From Euryarchaeota archaeon UBA250 (GTDB lineage: Archaea; Thermoplasmatota; Poseidoniia; Poseidoniales; Thalassarchaeaceae): a DNA stretch of 20,713 bases. The position numbers and the translations under genes are program-made. Below, piece after piece: positions 13,554-20,713 of the stretch. Within the stretch, counting starts at the first letter, position 1; each line of letters begins with the position of its first letter. Location: NCBI GenBank assembly GCA_002504845.1, contig DATW01000060.1, positions 1 to 20,713 on the forward strand, given 5' to 3'. The notes under the pieces were generated by a model, which worked only from the letters and a program-made list of their open reading frames with translations, did no database searches and was not told where the DNA came from.

Positions 13554-14189
13554 TTAATCTATCTCCAAGACCCTTGTCCTTATTCTACGAGTGAGTTCGG
13601 ATGCATCCAATTCGTCCATCTCGCGGAGGGTCTCGCATTCTTCCTCAGTAGGCATTCTGCCTTTGATCATGAATGCGTGTATACACAACAAGGCTAGAGT
13701 CGGCAATACGCCGTTCGAATGGAGCCATTCATTCATCTGATTTTCAGAGGGAGGCTGTCGACCCGATCTTAGTATCTCTTCGACGCATAACAGCAATCCC
13801 TCGACCGGTTCATGCGGCATTAATGAGTCGGCGAGTAGTTTCCATGGATTCGTTCCTGTGCGTGCATGATCGATATTGGCGAGAAGCAGTGCGCACATTG
13901 CGATGTCTTCTCGCCCGTGTCTCGACCACAACGGCCTGATCAACGCAGCTAGGTTCTCAGGGGCGTCTGAATTCCTTGTGATCAGCCATGAGGCTATGCG
14001 TCTCATCGCATCGTCCGGCGTGCCAAGAAAAAACGAGTATCCGCCATCGCGGGAGAGGCGATCTGTGCTTGATTTCATTATCAACGCGGGCACGTTATAC
14101 GTGTATGCTTCCCTGAGAATCGCGGGGAGAGCGCGAACAGAACGACTCTTTCGTGTCGGTATATTGCCTAAAAAATCGTCAAGGTCCAT
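13554..14189 (-). CDS. Unrecognised all-helical protein
   Basis: A 211-residue, predominantly helical protein with no signal peptide, membrane span or metal-binding cluster. Segments such as AALIRPLWSRHGREDIAMC followed by ALLLANIDH have the amphipathic pattern of HEAT-like repeats. They are weakly reminiscent of AlkD-type DNA alkylation repair proteins, but I see none of that family's defining residues with confidence. It begins 7 bases after the TerB-like gene and precedes the 69-aa gene by 31 bases, so the three are very likely cotranscribed. Composition is like its neighbours. Confidence 0.7.
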   Translation of the reverse strand: MDLDDFLGNIPTRKSRSVRALPAILREAYTYNVPALIMKSSTDRLSRDGGYSFFLGTPDDAMRRIASWLITRNSDAPENLAALIRPLWSRHGREDIAMCALLLANIDHARTGTNPWKLLADSLMPHEPVEGLLLCVEEILRSGRQPPSENQMNEWLHSNGVLPTLALLCIHAFMIKGRMPTEEECETLREMDELDASELTRRIRTRVLEID

Positions 14190-14196
14190 TCGGCCC

Positions 14197-14664
14197 TCAT
14201 CTCCTAATTCTGAAATTCTGAAGGGGATTGGAGATGAGTTCTATCGCGTCATCTATCTTTGTTCTGAGTTGTGCTGCGACATTGCGGTGTACTACTTGCT
14301 CTAGGTGTCTGTCAACGCTGCGGACGAGTTCTCGATGCTCGGGTTCAGTGATGTCGAAAGCGGTCCGAAGATAAGCAAGTAGAAGCGCTGTCTGGGGGGA
14401 TGGTTCAGGCATTGTGCAATAGGCCTCGAGTATCTGTCCGTAAACAAGGAGGGTTTCTGACCTTACCATCTCTCGTCCGTCCACACTATCCCTGGATTCT
14501 ACTATGTCATCATACAGTTGTACGGGCGTGCCCTCATCTAACCTCAGAGCGTGTGAAAGTCGGGCTAGTATCCTCATCTCCTGGTCGTCTAAATGGCCGT
14601 CCTGAAGCGCTACGGTTACAGCGCCTTTGAAAACGGCATTCGTATCGAGGGGTGTATCGCTCAC
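14197..14664 (-). CDS. TerB-like domain protein
   Basis: A 155-residue helical protein. Residues 10-55 (FKGAVTVALQDGHLDDQEM continuing to LARLSHALRLDEG) follow the TerB-like pattern: a helix ending in A-x-x-DG-x-(L/I)-x-x-x-E, then a hydrophobic helix. TerB-like domains occur in tellurite-resistance and phage-defence contexts and in many proteins of unknown role. The C-terminal half is helical with no known motif. The start is a GTG at 14664. A TATA-like AGATATGG lies about 25 bases upstream, implying a leaderless message. It heads the leftward operon ending in mobA and diverges from dnaG. Confidence 0.68.
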   Translation of the reverse strand: MSDTPLDTNAVFKGAVTVALQDGHLDDQEMRILARLSHALRLDEGTPVQLYDDIVESRDSVDGREMVRSETLLVYGQILEAYCTMPEPSPQTALLLAYLRTAFDITEPEHRELVRSVDRHLEQVVHRNVAAQLRTKIDDAIELISNPLQNFRIRR

Positions 14665-14684
14665 AGTTGTAAATTTGAGGTGTT

Positions 14685-14692
14685 AGATATGG
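14685..14692 (-). promoter_or_regulatory. Candidate TATA box for the TerB-mobA operon
   Basis: On the minus strand this reads CCATATCT, centred about 25 bases from the GTG at 14664. That is the spacing expected when transcription starts at the initiation codon itself. Sequence and spacing are the only evidence. Confidence 0.3.
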
Positions 14693-14779
14693 AGTTCACC
14701 CTGTTTCGGGCATCTATTTGGAATCGGTTTTGCATCTACATACCTCTACGGAGTGTTCAAATGCAGCCATCAGTACGGC

Positions 14780-14890
14780 GGGATGAACAGTTCACCTGTC
14801 CCACTCGCGGGTGCCTAGCACCCATCCTTGCCGAATACGGCGGCGAAAGGCCGCGAAACCCCGCTTGGGGAGATGGTGTATGTTCGGAGG
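14780..14890 (+). ncRNA. Densely structured RNA leader of dnaG
   Basis: Upstream of the dnaG ATG are consecutive short inverted repeats. ACAG/CTGT (14787-14790 with 14796-14799) is flanked by GGG/CCC. A perfect 6-bp hairpin, GGGTGC-CTA-GCACCC, is at 14809-14823. GCCG-AATA-CGGC is at 14830-14841. GCGGC-GAAAG-GCCGC (14840-14854) competes with it for two bases. CCCC-GCTT-GGGG is at 14859-14870. CCATC (14822-14826) can pair with GATGG (14872-14876) to close the last helices into a multibranch. The strong Shine-Dalgarno GGAGG (14886-14890) follows, 7 bases before ATG. I tried tRNA, SRP RNA, RNase P and common riboswitch consensus elements by eye and found no match. It may be a cis-regulatory leader or an independent small RNA. 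Confidence 0.5.
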
Positions 14891-14897
14891 AAAGAAT

Positions 14898-16067
14898 ATG
14901 TCAAACAAAGAAGGAAAATATGTCATACATGCAACTATACGGACAGATGGTACTGTCCAGAGGAAGGACGTCGTCGGAGCGATATTCGGTCAGACGGAAG
15001 GACTTCTGGGCGAGGATCTGCAACTGAGAGCTCTCCAGAGGAACGGTAGGATCGGGCACGTAGATGTGCACCTAAATCAACGAAAGGGGAGTGTTAACGG
15101 AGAAATCACACTGACTACGTCAATGGATCAAGTTTCCACCTCAGTTATCGGTGCAGCTCTAGAGACAATAGATCGAATTGGACCTTGCAAGGCTTCAATT
15201 CGTGTACAGAGAATCGAGAACGTCGTCTCGGCTAAGAGAGATGTTGTGATCGACCGTGCAAAGAGCCTGCTAATGGACCTCATTGGCTCAGGGGCTGATG
15301 AATCGAAGAACATTCTCGAAGAAGTCAGGTCCGTATTGACCGTAGATACAGAAATCAGCATCAGTGGAATGACTGCGGGACCCAATGTAAAGAAATCCGA
15401 TGGGATAATTATCGTTGAAGGTCGTAATGACGTTCGAAATCTACTGAAGTATGGTATCAAGAATTCTATCGCCATGATGGGCGCTGGTGTGCCAGATGAA
15501 CTTGTAGAACTCGCGTCTAAGAAGAAGAGCGTTACAGCATTCCTAGATGGGGACAGAGGTGGAAGCCTTCTCCTGATGGAGCTGTCTGGATCCCTTGAGA
15601 AGTCGCTCACTCACGTAGCGTTCGCACCCAAGAGCCTCGAGGTCGAGCATCTCGAGGGGAAGACCATTACAAAATGTCTGAATCAAAAAGAGGCTGCATC
15701 GAAGGTGGTGCAGAGAGTCAAGAAGCAGATGGAGAAAGACGACAATGCTGTTGTTGGCGTGGAGAAGGCAGATGTCCAGGCTCCCGAAATCATGTCTGAA
15801 TGGGGTCAGCATCTAGACGGTTTGAAGACCAACAATGCAGTGATCATCCTTGAAGATGGCTCCGCTACAGATCCTGTTGGTGCTGGTAAGCTTGAAGCTG
15901 CACTAGACGAAATTGAGAATGCTCAGGGATTGGTCTTTGCAGGAAAGATGAGCGATCGTATCTTCGATCTTGCCAGCAAAGGTGGTATTGAGAACGTTCT
16001 TGCGAGCTCTGTCTCAGGCACTGCTCGTAAAGGGACTGTTTCAGCTTACACGCCTTCCGACCTTTGA
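14898..16067 (+). CDS. dnaG: Archaeal DnaG primase/exosome-associated Toprim protein
   Basis: A 389-residue archaeal DnaG. The N-terminal domain begins GKYVIHATIRTDGTVQRKDV and includes the conserved DVVGAIFGQTEGLLG (24-38). The Toprim domain spans about 168-250 with IIVEGRNDV (Glu174) and the DxD metal motif in FLDGDRGG (D217, D219). HLEGKTITKCL and the C-terminal helical and GTARKGTVSAY region complete the family pattern. Archaeal DnaG has primase activity in vitro and is a stable component of the RNA-degrading exosome. The frame is open to 14811, but the ATG at 14898 has a perfect GGAGG at the right spacing and matches family N-termini; an ATG at 14880 is a poor alternative. It is divergent from the TerB-mobA operon and preceded by a structured leader. 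Confidence 0.95.
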   Translation: MSNKEGKYVIHATIRTDGTVQRKDVVGAIFGQTEGLLGEDLQLRALQRNGRIGHVDVHLNQRKGSVNGEITLTTSMDQVSTSVIGAALETIDRIGPCKASIRVQRIENVVSAKRDVVIDRAKSLLMDLIGSGADESKNILEEVRSVLTVDTEISISGMTAGPNVKKSDGIIIVEGRNDVRNLLKYGIKNSIAMMGAGVPDELVELASKKKSVTAFLDGDRGGSLLLMELSGSLEKSLTHVAFAPKSLEVEHLEGKTITKCLNQKEAASKVVQRVKKQMEKDDNAVVGVEKADVQAPEIMSEWGQHLDGLKTNNAVIILEDGSATDPVGAGKLEAALDEIENAQGLVFAGKMSDRIFDLASKGGIENVLASSVSGTARKGTVSAYTPSDL

Positions 16068-16145
16068 CCGCTGTTGGTAAACAGGCGCTAAACCAGCGTC
16101 TTGCTCCATTGCGGGATAGAAGGCATCAAAGCCTCAGCGAACGCG

Positions 16146-18413
16146 ATGAGGTTTGTGGTTGAGACGACGCAGTTCGTGATTGGGGTCTACGGATTCCTAA
16201 TTCTTGCATATGTCTCTGCATTTCTGCGTCAGAAATCCGCTAGGAAAAAAGCTGCATCCATGAGAGATGAATTGGACAGCATGGCATCTGCGTTCAACGA
16301 AATTCATCGTGAGTTGTCGACCATGAATGACGGCATAGACTCGGTTCTCGAAGAAGGTGGCCCAGTACACGACCGTTTGGCTGCGCATACTGCATTAGAA
16401 TCTGCAGAGAGGATCATTCGAAGACAGGATAGCTTGAGCGTGGAGGGTCTGTGTGAGATTGTGACTCATCCTGCTCGGCTGCTAGCACGTGCGATGGAGC
16501 ACCATGAATCTGATTCAGAGGGTTCACTGATTGGGATGGGGACTTTGACCAATAGGCTCGCCGGTATTCTTGACTCTTCGGGCATCAGGCCCGATGATTT
16601 GGGCCTCAATTCCTCTGAATTCGAACGTCTTGGATATCTTTTCGAGGAGCATGGGGGCCTAGACAATGCGAGAGATGCGTACGATGCTTCTCTCAGAGAG
16701 GGTCACAGATACGATGGTATGTCCGGGCTACTCAGAGTACTCCGCTCAATAGGGTCGAGCTCTGATCTTGTTGAGGCTTTGGAAAGTCACATCATTGCAG
16801 AGCCCGATGAAGTTGCTGCCCTGGTAGAGCAGCTATCTTTGTTGCCAGAAAGCGATGCTAGAAGCAGGCGGAACAAGAAAAGGTTGTCATCACTAGGATG
16901 GGATGGAGAGACTCAAATCGAATTAATTGGTTCACTAGGTGGTCTAAGAGCCCGTGCTACGGGTCCAGCGATGACGGAGGTCTCCCCGTCAGTGAAGATT
17001 GCCAGGGCTGCATCAAGGATAGAGAATGGCAAGCCGGATGAAGGGCTTGAGATTCTTGACATGCTTTCGATGGAAGATAGAGGCTCTCCCGGAGTTCTAT
17101 TCTTACGCGCTAAAGCGTCTCATCTAAAAGGAGATCATGAATTAGCTTTGAAACTGGTAAGAAGATCGGATATCGATTCAGATGAGGCTATTTTGCTGGA
17201 AGTTTCCGCTATGGTTTCCATGGGAGAGGCGGAATCTGCACTGAAGCGCCTTACGAATCGAGTCTACAGCGACAGGTGTACGCCTGCTCTTTGCGAGTCA
17301 GCGGCAAAGCTGGCGATTGCCATGGGCCTGCTAGAAGTAGCATGGCGGGTCCTAGATGAGTGTGAAGAGGATTCGCGGACCATCGGAGTACTCGATGCTC
17401 GCGCCATGGCACTGACTCACAAAGCAGACAAAGAACGAAATCAGAATGGGTCGGTTTCGGACAATATTGTATCCGACCTAGAGGAATGTGGGCGAAAGAT
17501 GGTTGATATGGATCGTGAAGACCATCGCGGATGGCTTACAGCATCCATAGCCCAGCGTATGAACGGTAATCTCGAAGATGCTGAGACGTGCATCGTTCGT
17601 GCACGCAGAATTGCTGAGAGGGAGCCTCGTGTTCTCATTGAAGAAGCACGTGTGAGAATTGATCGGATGGAATTCGAAGAGGCGCGATCTGTGTTAATGG
17701 AATGCGACAAACTTCGTGCGGATAAAGTCGAGATTGGATTCTTGAATGGGCTATCATATGCAAGAGAAGGGCGTATAGAAGATGCGGAAAGGAGGTTTGC
17801 ATTCGTTCTAGGTTTGGATTCTTCACATGTAAGCGCCCGGTTGAATCTCGCATCTGTATACTTGTCTCGAAATCAGTACAGTGAGGCTGCAAACCATGCT
17901 ATGGTGGTTGTAGAGTCTCACCCCAACAACCCCTCTGCTATGCGTCGCGCCAGCGAGGCCATGATTGGTCTCTCAGAGTGGTCTCAGGCAATCGAGTTGC
18001 TTGAGAAGTCACTTTCAATCGATCACGGACACGTGCCATCAATGACTAGGCTTTCTTCTTGTCTGCTCAGGACGGGCAGAGGAGAGCAGGCAGAAGAAAT
18101 GCTGAACCAGGCAATTAGGATTGATCCCAGTCAAAGCGGACCTTGGAGTTGCAGGGGATCGCTGTATCTAGAGTTCAATCGTATAGTAGAAGCGACATCG
18201 GACCTTGAGAAAGCATGGGAATGCGATCCTCGCCGTTCTGATGTGCTGATGATGCTCGCTGAACTAGAAGAGCGAAGTGGTGATTTCCGAGCCGCTTCGA
18301 TAAGATGGAGGCAGGTACTCGATCTAGACCCCACGGACCAGCATGCAAGATCTAGATTGGAGGTTGTGAGGGCCAGAAGTCCGGAAGAGGCGGAAAGGAT
18401 TCATCTTAGGTGA
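16146..18413 (+). CDS. Membrane-anchored TPR-repeat protein
   Basis: A 755-residue protein starting at the ATG at 16146; a TTG at 16101 would add an unlikely 15 residues. Residues 7-27 (TQFVIGVYGFLILAYVSAFL) form one transmembrane anchor. A charged coiled-coil-like helix follows (28-65, RQKSARKKAASMRDELDSM and onward). The rest is a solenoid of TPR-like helical pairs, clearest in the C-terminal half: repeats such as GRIEDAERRFAFVLGLDSSH, NQYSEAANHAMVVVESHPNN and GDFRAASIRWRQVLDLDPTD. TPR solenoids bind other proteins, so a membrane scaffold or assembly factor is the natural inference; no enzymatic motif is visible. It lies 78 bases after dnaG and 15 bases before the redoxin gene, on the same strand as both. 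Confidence 0.86.
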   Translation: MRFVVETTQFVIGVYGFLILAYVSAFLRQKSARKKAASMRDELDSMASAFNEIHRELSTMNDGIDSVLEEGGPVHDRLAAHTALESAERIIRRQDSLSVEGLCEIVTHPARLLARAMEHHESDSEGSLIGMGTLTNRLAGILDSSGIRPDDLGLNSSEFERLGYLFEEHGGLDNARDAYDASLREGHRYDGMSGLLRVLRSIGSSSDLVEALESHIIAEPDEVAALVEQLSLLPESDARSRRNKKRLSSLGWDGETQIELIGSLGGLRARATGPAMTEVSPSVKIARAASRIENGKPDEGLEILDMLSMEDRGSPGVLFLRAKASHLKGDHELALKLVRRSDIDSDEAILLEVSAMVSMGEAESALKRLTNRVYSDRCTPALCESAAKLAIAMGLLEVAWRVLDECEEDSRTIGVLDARAMALTHKADKERNQNGSVSDNIVSDLEECGRKMVDMDREDHRGWLTASIAQRMNGNLEDAETCIVRARRIAEREPRVLIEEARVRIDRMEFEEARSVLMECDKLRADKVEIGFLNGLSYAREGRIEDAERRFAFVLGLDSSHVSARLNLASVYLSRNQYSEAANHAMVVVESHPNNPSAMRRASEAMIGLSEWSQAIELLEKSLSIDHGHVPSMTRLSSCLLRTGRGEQAEEMLNQAIRIDPSQSGPWSCRGSLYLEFNRIVEATSDLEKAWECDPRRSDVLMMLAELEERSGDFRAASIRWRQVLDLDPTDQHARSRLEVVRARSPEEAERIHLR

Positions 18414-18428
18414 TTCATAGCGTATGCC

Positions 18429-18983
18429 ATGTCGACTACCCACGGGACCGAACCTGGAACTCTTGCACCCATATTCAGATTGCCGAATGCCAATGCCTCT
18501 GTAGGCGAATCCGAGATTGATCTTGAGAGCGTCCTAAAGGGCGCAGGAGGGATTGTGATGTTCACATGCAATCATTGCCCGTATGTCGTCGCCTCGGAAG
18601 CAAGGATTGAGATTGTGGCGTCCTTTGCTGCCAAATCTGGTCTCGGATTCGTTGGAATCAATTCAAATGATCCGGAGAGATATGTTTCGGACAATTGGGA
18701 ACATATGGTTGAGCGTGCCTCGAAGGGCATGTCATATCCGTATCTTCACGACTCAACACAAGAGGTTGCAGTGGCCTACGGGGCAGAAAGAACTCCGGAA
18801 TTCTACTTGATATCGAACACGAGGGAGATAGTGTATAGGGGGCGTCTGGATGATTCTCCAAGAGATCCTTCATCTTCGACGACTACCGATTTGATGGATG
18901 CTATCGAAGAATATCTTGAGGGTAAGGCAATTACAAATAAGCGGACTGAGAGTATCGGATGCTCAGTGAAATGGAAGGAGTAG
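18429..18983 (+). CDS. Thioredoxin-family redoxin with CNHC active site
   Basis: A 184-residue thioredoxin-fold protein of the AhpC/TSA-redoxin group, typified by FTCNHCPYV with C47 and C50 as the CxxC pair. Further family landmarks are INSNDPERYVSDNWEHM, SYPYLHDSTQEVAVAYGAERT with the cis-Pro-containing TPEFYLI segment, YRGRLDDSP, and the end SIGCSVKWK. Homologues are annotated as thioredoxin-family or thiol-disulphide proteins with no established substrate. No signal peptide is visible. It begins 15 bases after the TPR gene and is followed 13 bases later by the methyltransferase, suggesting one transcript. An overlapping ATG at 18424 is in another frame and is not the start. Confidence 0.9.
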   Translation: MSTTHGTEPGTLAPIFRLPNANASVGESEIDLESVLKGAGGIVMFTCNHCPYVVASEARIEIVASFAAKSGLGFVGINSNDPERYVSDNWEHMVERASKGMSYPYLHDSTQEVAVAYGAERTPEFYLISNTREIVYRGRLDDSPRDPSSSTTTDLMDAIEEYLEGKAITNKRTESIGCSVKWKE

Positions 18984-18996
18984 GTAAGACTTGAAG

Positions 18997-19863
18997 ATGG
19001 GCTTGCCGGCGAAAATATTCGTCACTCTGTTGCGACTGTCTCCTGCTCGCATCCAGAATAGGATGTGGAAATGGTGGTATCAAAAAATGGCTAAGACGAA
19101 CGATGATTCGCGATTCCGATTCATGAATTATGGTTTTGAAGATGGTAACGGCCCGGATCTTCTTCCATCTGACGAGGTTAATCGGCTGTTCATCCAGCTC
19201 TATTCCATGAATCTTAGAGGTGCTGAAATTGAGGGACGAGATGTCCTTGAAGTCGGATCTGGACGAGGGGGCGGGGCCAGTTGGGTCGCTAGATCACTGG
19301 CGCCGAGAAGCGTTGTAGGTGTTGATTTTTCATCCGAAGCGGTAAATTTGTGCAATCAATGGTATGGGGATCAGGATAATCTGAGTTTCGTGGAAGGAAA
19401 TGCAGAGGATCTTCCTTTCGATGATGAGACATTCGACTTGGTTTACAATGTCGAGTCTTCGCACTGCTACGGAGACATGGGTGCTTTCATCGAGCAAGTT
19501 CACAGGGTACTTCGAAAGGGAGGTACATTCTGCTGGACGGATCTTCGTGATGCTGAGACCATGTCTCTTCTCCCTGAGATGTTCAAATCACGGGGATTTG
19601 AGATTGTTAAGTCAGCGAACGTAGTCGATGAGGTCCTAAGGGCACTCGATGAGATTAATGAGGCGAAAATCGAACAAATAACGAAACAGGTTCCCAAGTC
19701 CATAAGAAAGAGCGTGGAAACTTTCGCGGGAGTCAAGGGGACTCCGGTCTACGAGGGATTCGTGAATGGTTCGATGACGTATCACAGACACATGATGAAG
19801 AAAATAGATGTCAATCTTGGCTCAAACAGCGGTACAGGAAGCGCACGAATGAAGATCCGGTGA
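18997..19863 (+). CDS. Class I SAM-dependent methyltransferase
   Basis: A 288-residue methyltransferase. The SAM-binding motif I is VLEVGSGRGGG (83-93), followed by the acidic end of strand 2, VVGVDFS (107-113). Post-motif regions are AEDLPFDDETFDLVYNVES and FIEQVHRVLRKGGTFCWTDL. The arrangement is that of the Methyltransf_11 group, including sterol- and polyketide-lipid methyltransferases (the ESSHCYGDM segment is reminiscent of that branch). The N-terminal 60 residues are a basic, aromatic-rich helix (MWKWWYQKM) that could touch membrane or lipid substrate. A TTG at 18991 in frame would add two residues. Substrate unknown. It follows the redoxin gene by 13 bases and precedes enolase by 69. 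Confidence 0.88.
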   Translation: MGLPAKIFVTLLRLSPARIQNRMWKWWYQKMAKTNDDSRFRFMNYGFEDGNGPDLLPSDEVNRLFIQLYSMNLRGAEIEGRDVLEVGSGRGGGASWVARSLAPRSVVGVDFSSEAVNLCNQWYGDQDNLSFVEGNAEDLPFDDETFDLVYNVESSHCYGDMGAFIEQVHRVLRKGGTFCWTDLRDAETMSLLPEMFKSRGFEIVKSANVVDEVLRALDEINEAKIEQITKQVPKSIRKSVETFAGVKGTPVYEGFVNGSMTYHRHMMKKIDVNLGSNSGTGSARMKIR

Positions 19864-19932
19864 TTCGAAGGTCAGTCTTACTGGTGTCTCCGGTTCAGGA
19901 ATCTTCACAGCATTGCACCCCGACCGGATGCC

Positions 19933-20713
19933 GTGAAGGGACTGATTACGGACATACACGCTCGATCTATACTCGACTCTCGTGGACGCCCGACAGTCGA
20001 AGTCGAATGTTTCGTAGATGGGTCTTTCATGTCGAGGGCGGCTGTGCCATCAGGTGCCAGTACCGGTTCGCACGAAGCTGTTGAGTTGCGAGATGGCGGT
20101 GATTTGTGGAATGGCTCAGGTGTCGAAAAGGCCGTGAAAAACGTAAATACAGTGCTCAGAGAGATACTTGTCGGAAGCGATGTTTCAGATCAAGAGGCGA
20201 TTGATGGATTATTGATTGAGGCGGATGGATCAGAGAATAAATCAATCATGGGTGCTAATGCAATTCTTGGCTGTTCCATGGCAGCATTCAGAGCATCTTC
20301 GTTGGTTAAGGGCGTGCCTCTGTGGCGAAATCTACCGGGTACCTGGCCAGACCCTAGTTTACCCGTGCCTCTGATGAACATCTTGAATGGCGGTGCTCAT
20401 GCCTCAACTAATGTTGATGTGCAGGAATTCATGGTCGTCCCCTATGGATTCTCTGATTTTGGTTCGGCGCTTCGCGCTGGGACAGAGACGTACCATGCTC
20501 TAAAGAAGACTCTCAGCGAAAGAGGCCTTCTTGGAGGGATTGGCGATGAGGGGGGTTTCGCACCATCCCTTCAGAAAAATGAAGATGGATTGAGGCTCTT
20601 GGTAGAAGCCATTGAACGAGCTGGTTACTCTTCAGAGACTCAGATGGGTATTGCCTTGGATGTAGCAGCCTCTGAATTCTACAAATCGGGCAAGTATTCA
20701 TTCGACGGAAGGG
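19933..20713 (+). CDS. eno: Enolase, 3'-truncated by window edge
   Basis: The first 260 residues of enolase, the glycolytic and gluconeogenic enzyme interconverting 2-phosphoglycerate and phosphoenolpyruvate. The start is a GTG; the frame reads MKGLITDIHARSILDSRGRP, the standard enolase N-terminus. Conserved segments in order are AVPSGASTGSHEAVELRDGG, PVPLMNILNGGAHASTNVDV then QEFMVVPYGF, GLLGGIGDEGGFAPSL, and IALDVAASEFY with the first metal-binding Asp. The gene runs off the end at about 60% of the family's usual 420-430 residues. No strong Shine-Dalgarno is seen; a trivial ATG-CCG-TGA overlaps the start in another frame. In many euryarchaea eno lies a few genes after rpoD; here it is 16 kb away. 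Confidence 0.96.
   Translation, partial: MKGLITDIHARSILDSRGRPTVEVECFVDGSFMSRAAVPSGASTGSHEAVELRDGGDLWNGSGVEKAVKNVNTVLREILVGSDVSDQEAIDGLLIEADGSENKSIMGANAILGCSMAAFRASSLVKGVPLWRNLPGTWPDPSLPVPLMNILNGGAHASTNVDVQEFMVVPYGFSDFGSALRAGTETYHALKKTLSERGLLGGIGDEGGFAPSLQKNEDGLRLLVEAIERAGYSSETQMGIALDVAASEFYKSGKYSFDGR

Noticed and set aside
14780..14890. Known riboswitch, SRP RNA or RNase P RNA in the dnaG leader
   Set aside because: By eye none of the conserved core sequences of TPP, FMN, cobalamin, SAM, fluoride, glycine, c-di-GMP or guanidine switches, nor of SRP or RNase P RNA, is present. A covariance search could still overturn this.
14811..14897. 29-residue extension of DnaG
   Set aside because: The extension is Arg-rich, overlaps strong RNA hairpins, and the ATG at 14898 has a perfect Shine-Dalgarno and the family N-terminus.
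14593..15027. 144-aa plus-strand reading frame
   Set aside because: It overlaps the TerB-like gene and dnaG in other frames and has no recognisable protein features.
16068..16145. Small hairpins (CTGTT/AACAG and CGCT/AGCG) between dnaG and the TPR gene
   Set aside because: Stems of 4-5 bp with no U-rich tract are within chance expectation and do not look like an archaeal terminator.
1..20713. CRISPR arrays, insertion sequences, long direct repeats
   Set aside because: None were seen. The only repeats are degenerate TPR-coding units in the 16-18 kb gene.

Overview
This window is a compact, intron-free stretch of archaeal chromosome. The archaeal assignment rests on the rps13-rps4-rps11-rpoD order, an archaeal RNA polymerase subunit D, an archaeal-type DnaG primase and an archaeal GHMP-family pantoate kinase. 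Several genes look bacterial: the catalytic core of LeuRS, a CspA-like cold-shock protein, a lipobox lipoprotein esterase, PurN and MobA. This mixture, moderate GC, very short intergenic gaps and GTG/TTG starts suggest a planktonic euryarchaeon of the Marine Group II (Poseidoniia) type. That placement is inference from gene content and has not been tested by phylogeny.

Layout. Positions 2-952 hold the 3' part of an unrecognised gene. A structured leader (960-1045) precedes the S13-S4-S11-RpoD operon (1046-3572), and a pantoate kinase follows (3619-4596). A leftward block (8878 to 4591) encodes LeuRS, a small DCC/DUF393 thiol oxidoreductase and a TPD-domain nuclease homologous to eukaryotic CDIN1/C15orf41. 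A GC-richer segment (about 8.6-11.0 kb) carries a metallo-beta-lactamase-fold hydrolase, a cold-shock protein and a secreted lipoprotein esterase. Its two divergent gene pairs (leuS/MBL hydrolase and csp/esterase) are each separated by a short intergenic region holding a palindrome. Then come a peroxiredoxin-like protein, a DUF454 membrane protein (leftward) and purN. A leftward four-gene operon (14664 to 12742) encodes a TerB-like protein, an unrecognised helical protein, a 69-aa protein and MobA. A strongly structured leader (about 14780-14890) precedes dnaG. A membrane-anchored TPR protein, a CNHC redoxin, a SAM-dependent methyltransferase and the 5' two thirds of enolase complete the window on the plus strand.

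Functionally the window mixes core information processing (ribosomal proteins, RNAP, LeuRS, DnaG), cofactor and nucleotide synthesis (CoA, purine, molybdopterin), glycolysis (enolase) and thiol-redox housekeeping. No CRISPR array, insertion sequence, tRNA or rRNA was seen. The items most worth a second look are the dnaG leader RNA, the switch-like leader of the S13 operon, the CDIN1-like nuclease, the cysteine-rich insertion in RpoD and the TerB/mobA operon divergent from dnaG.
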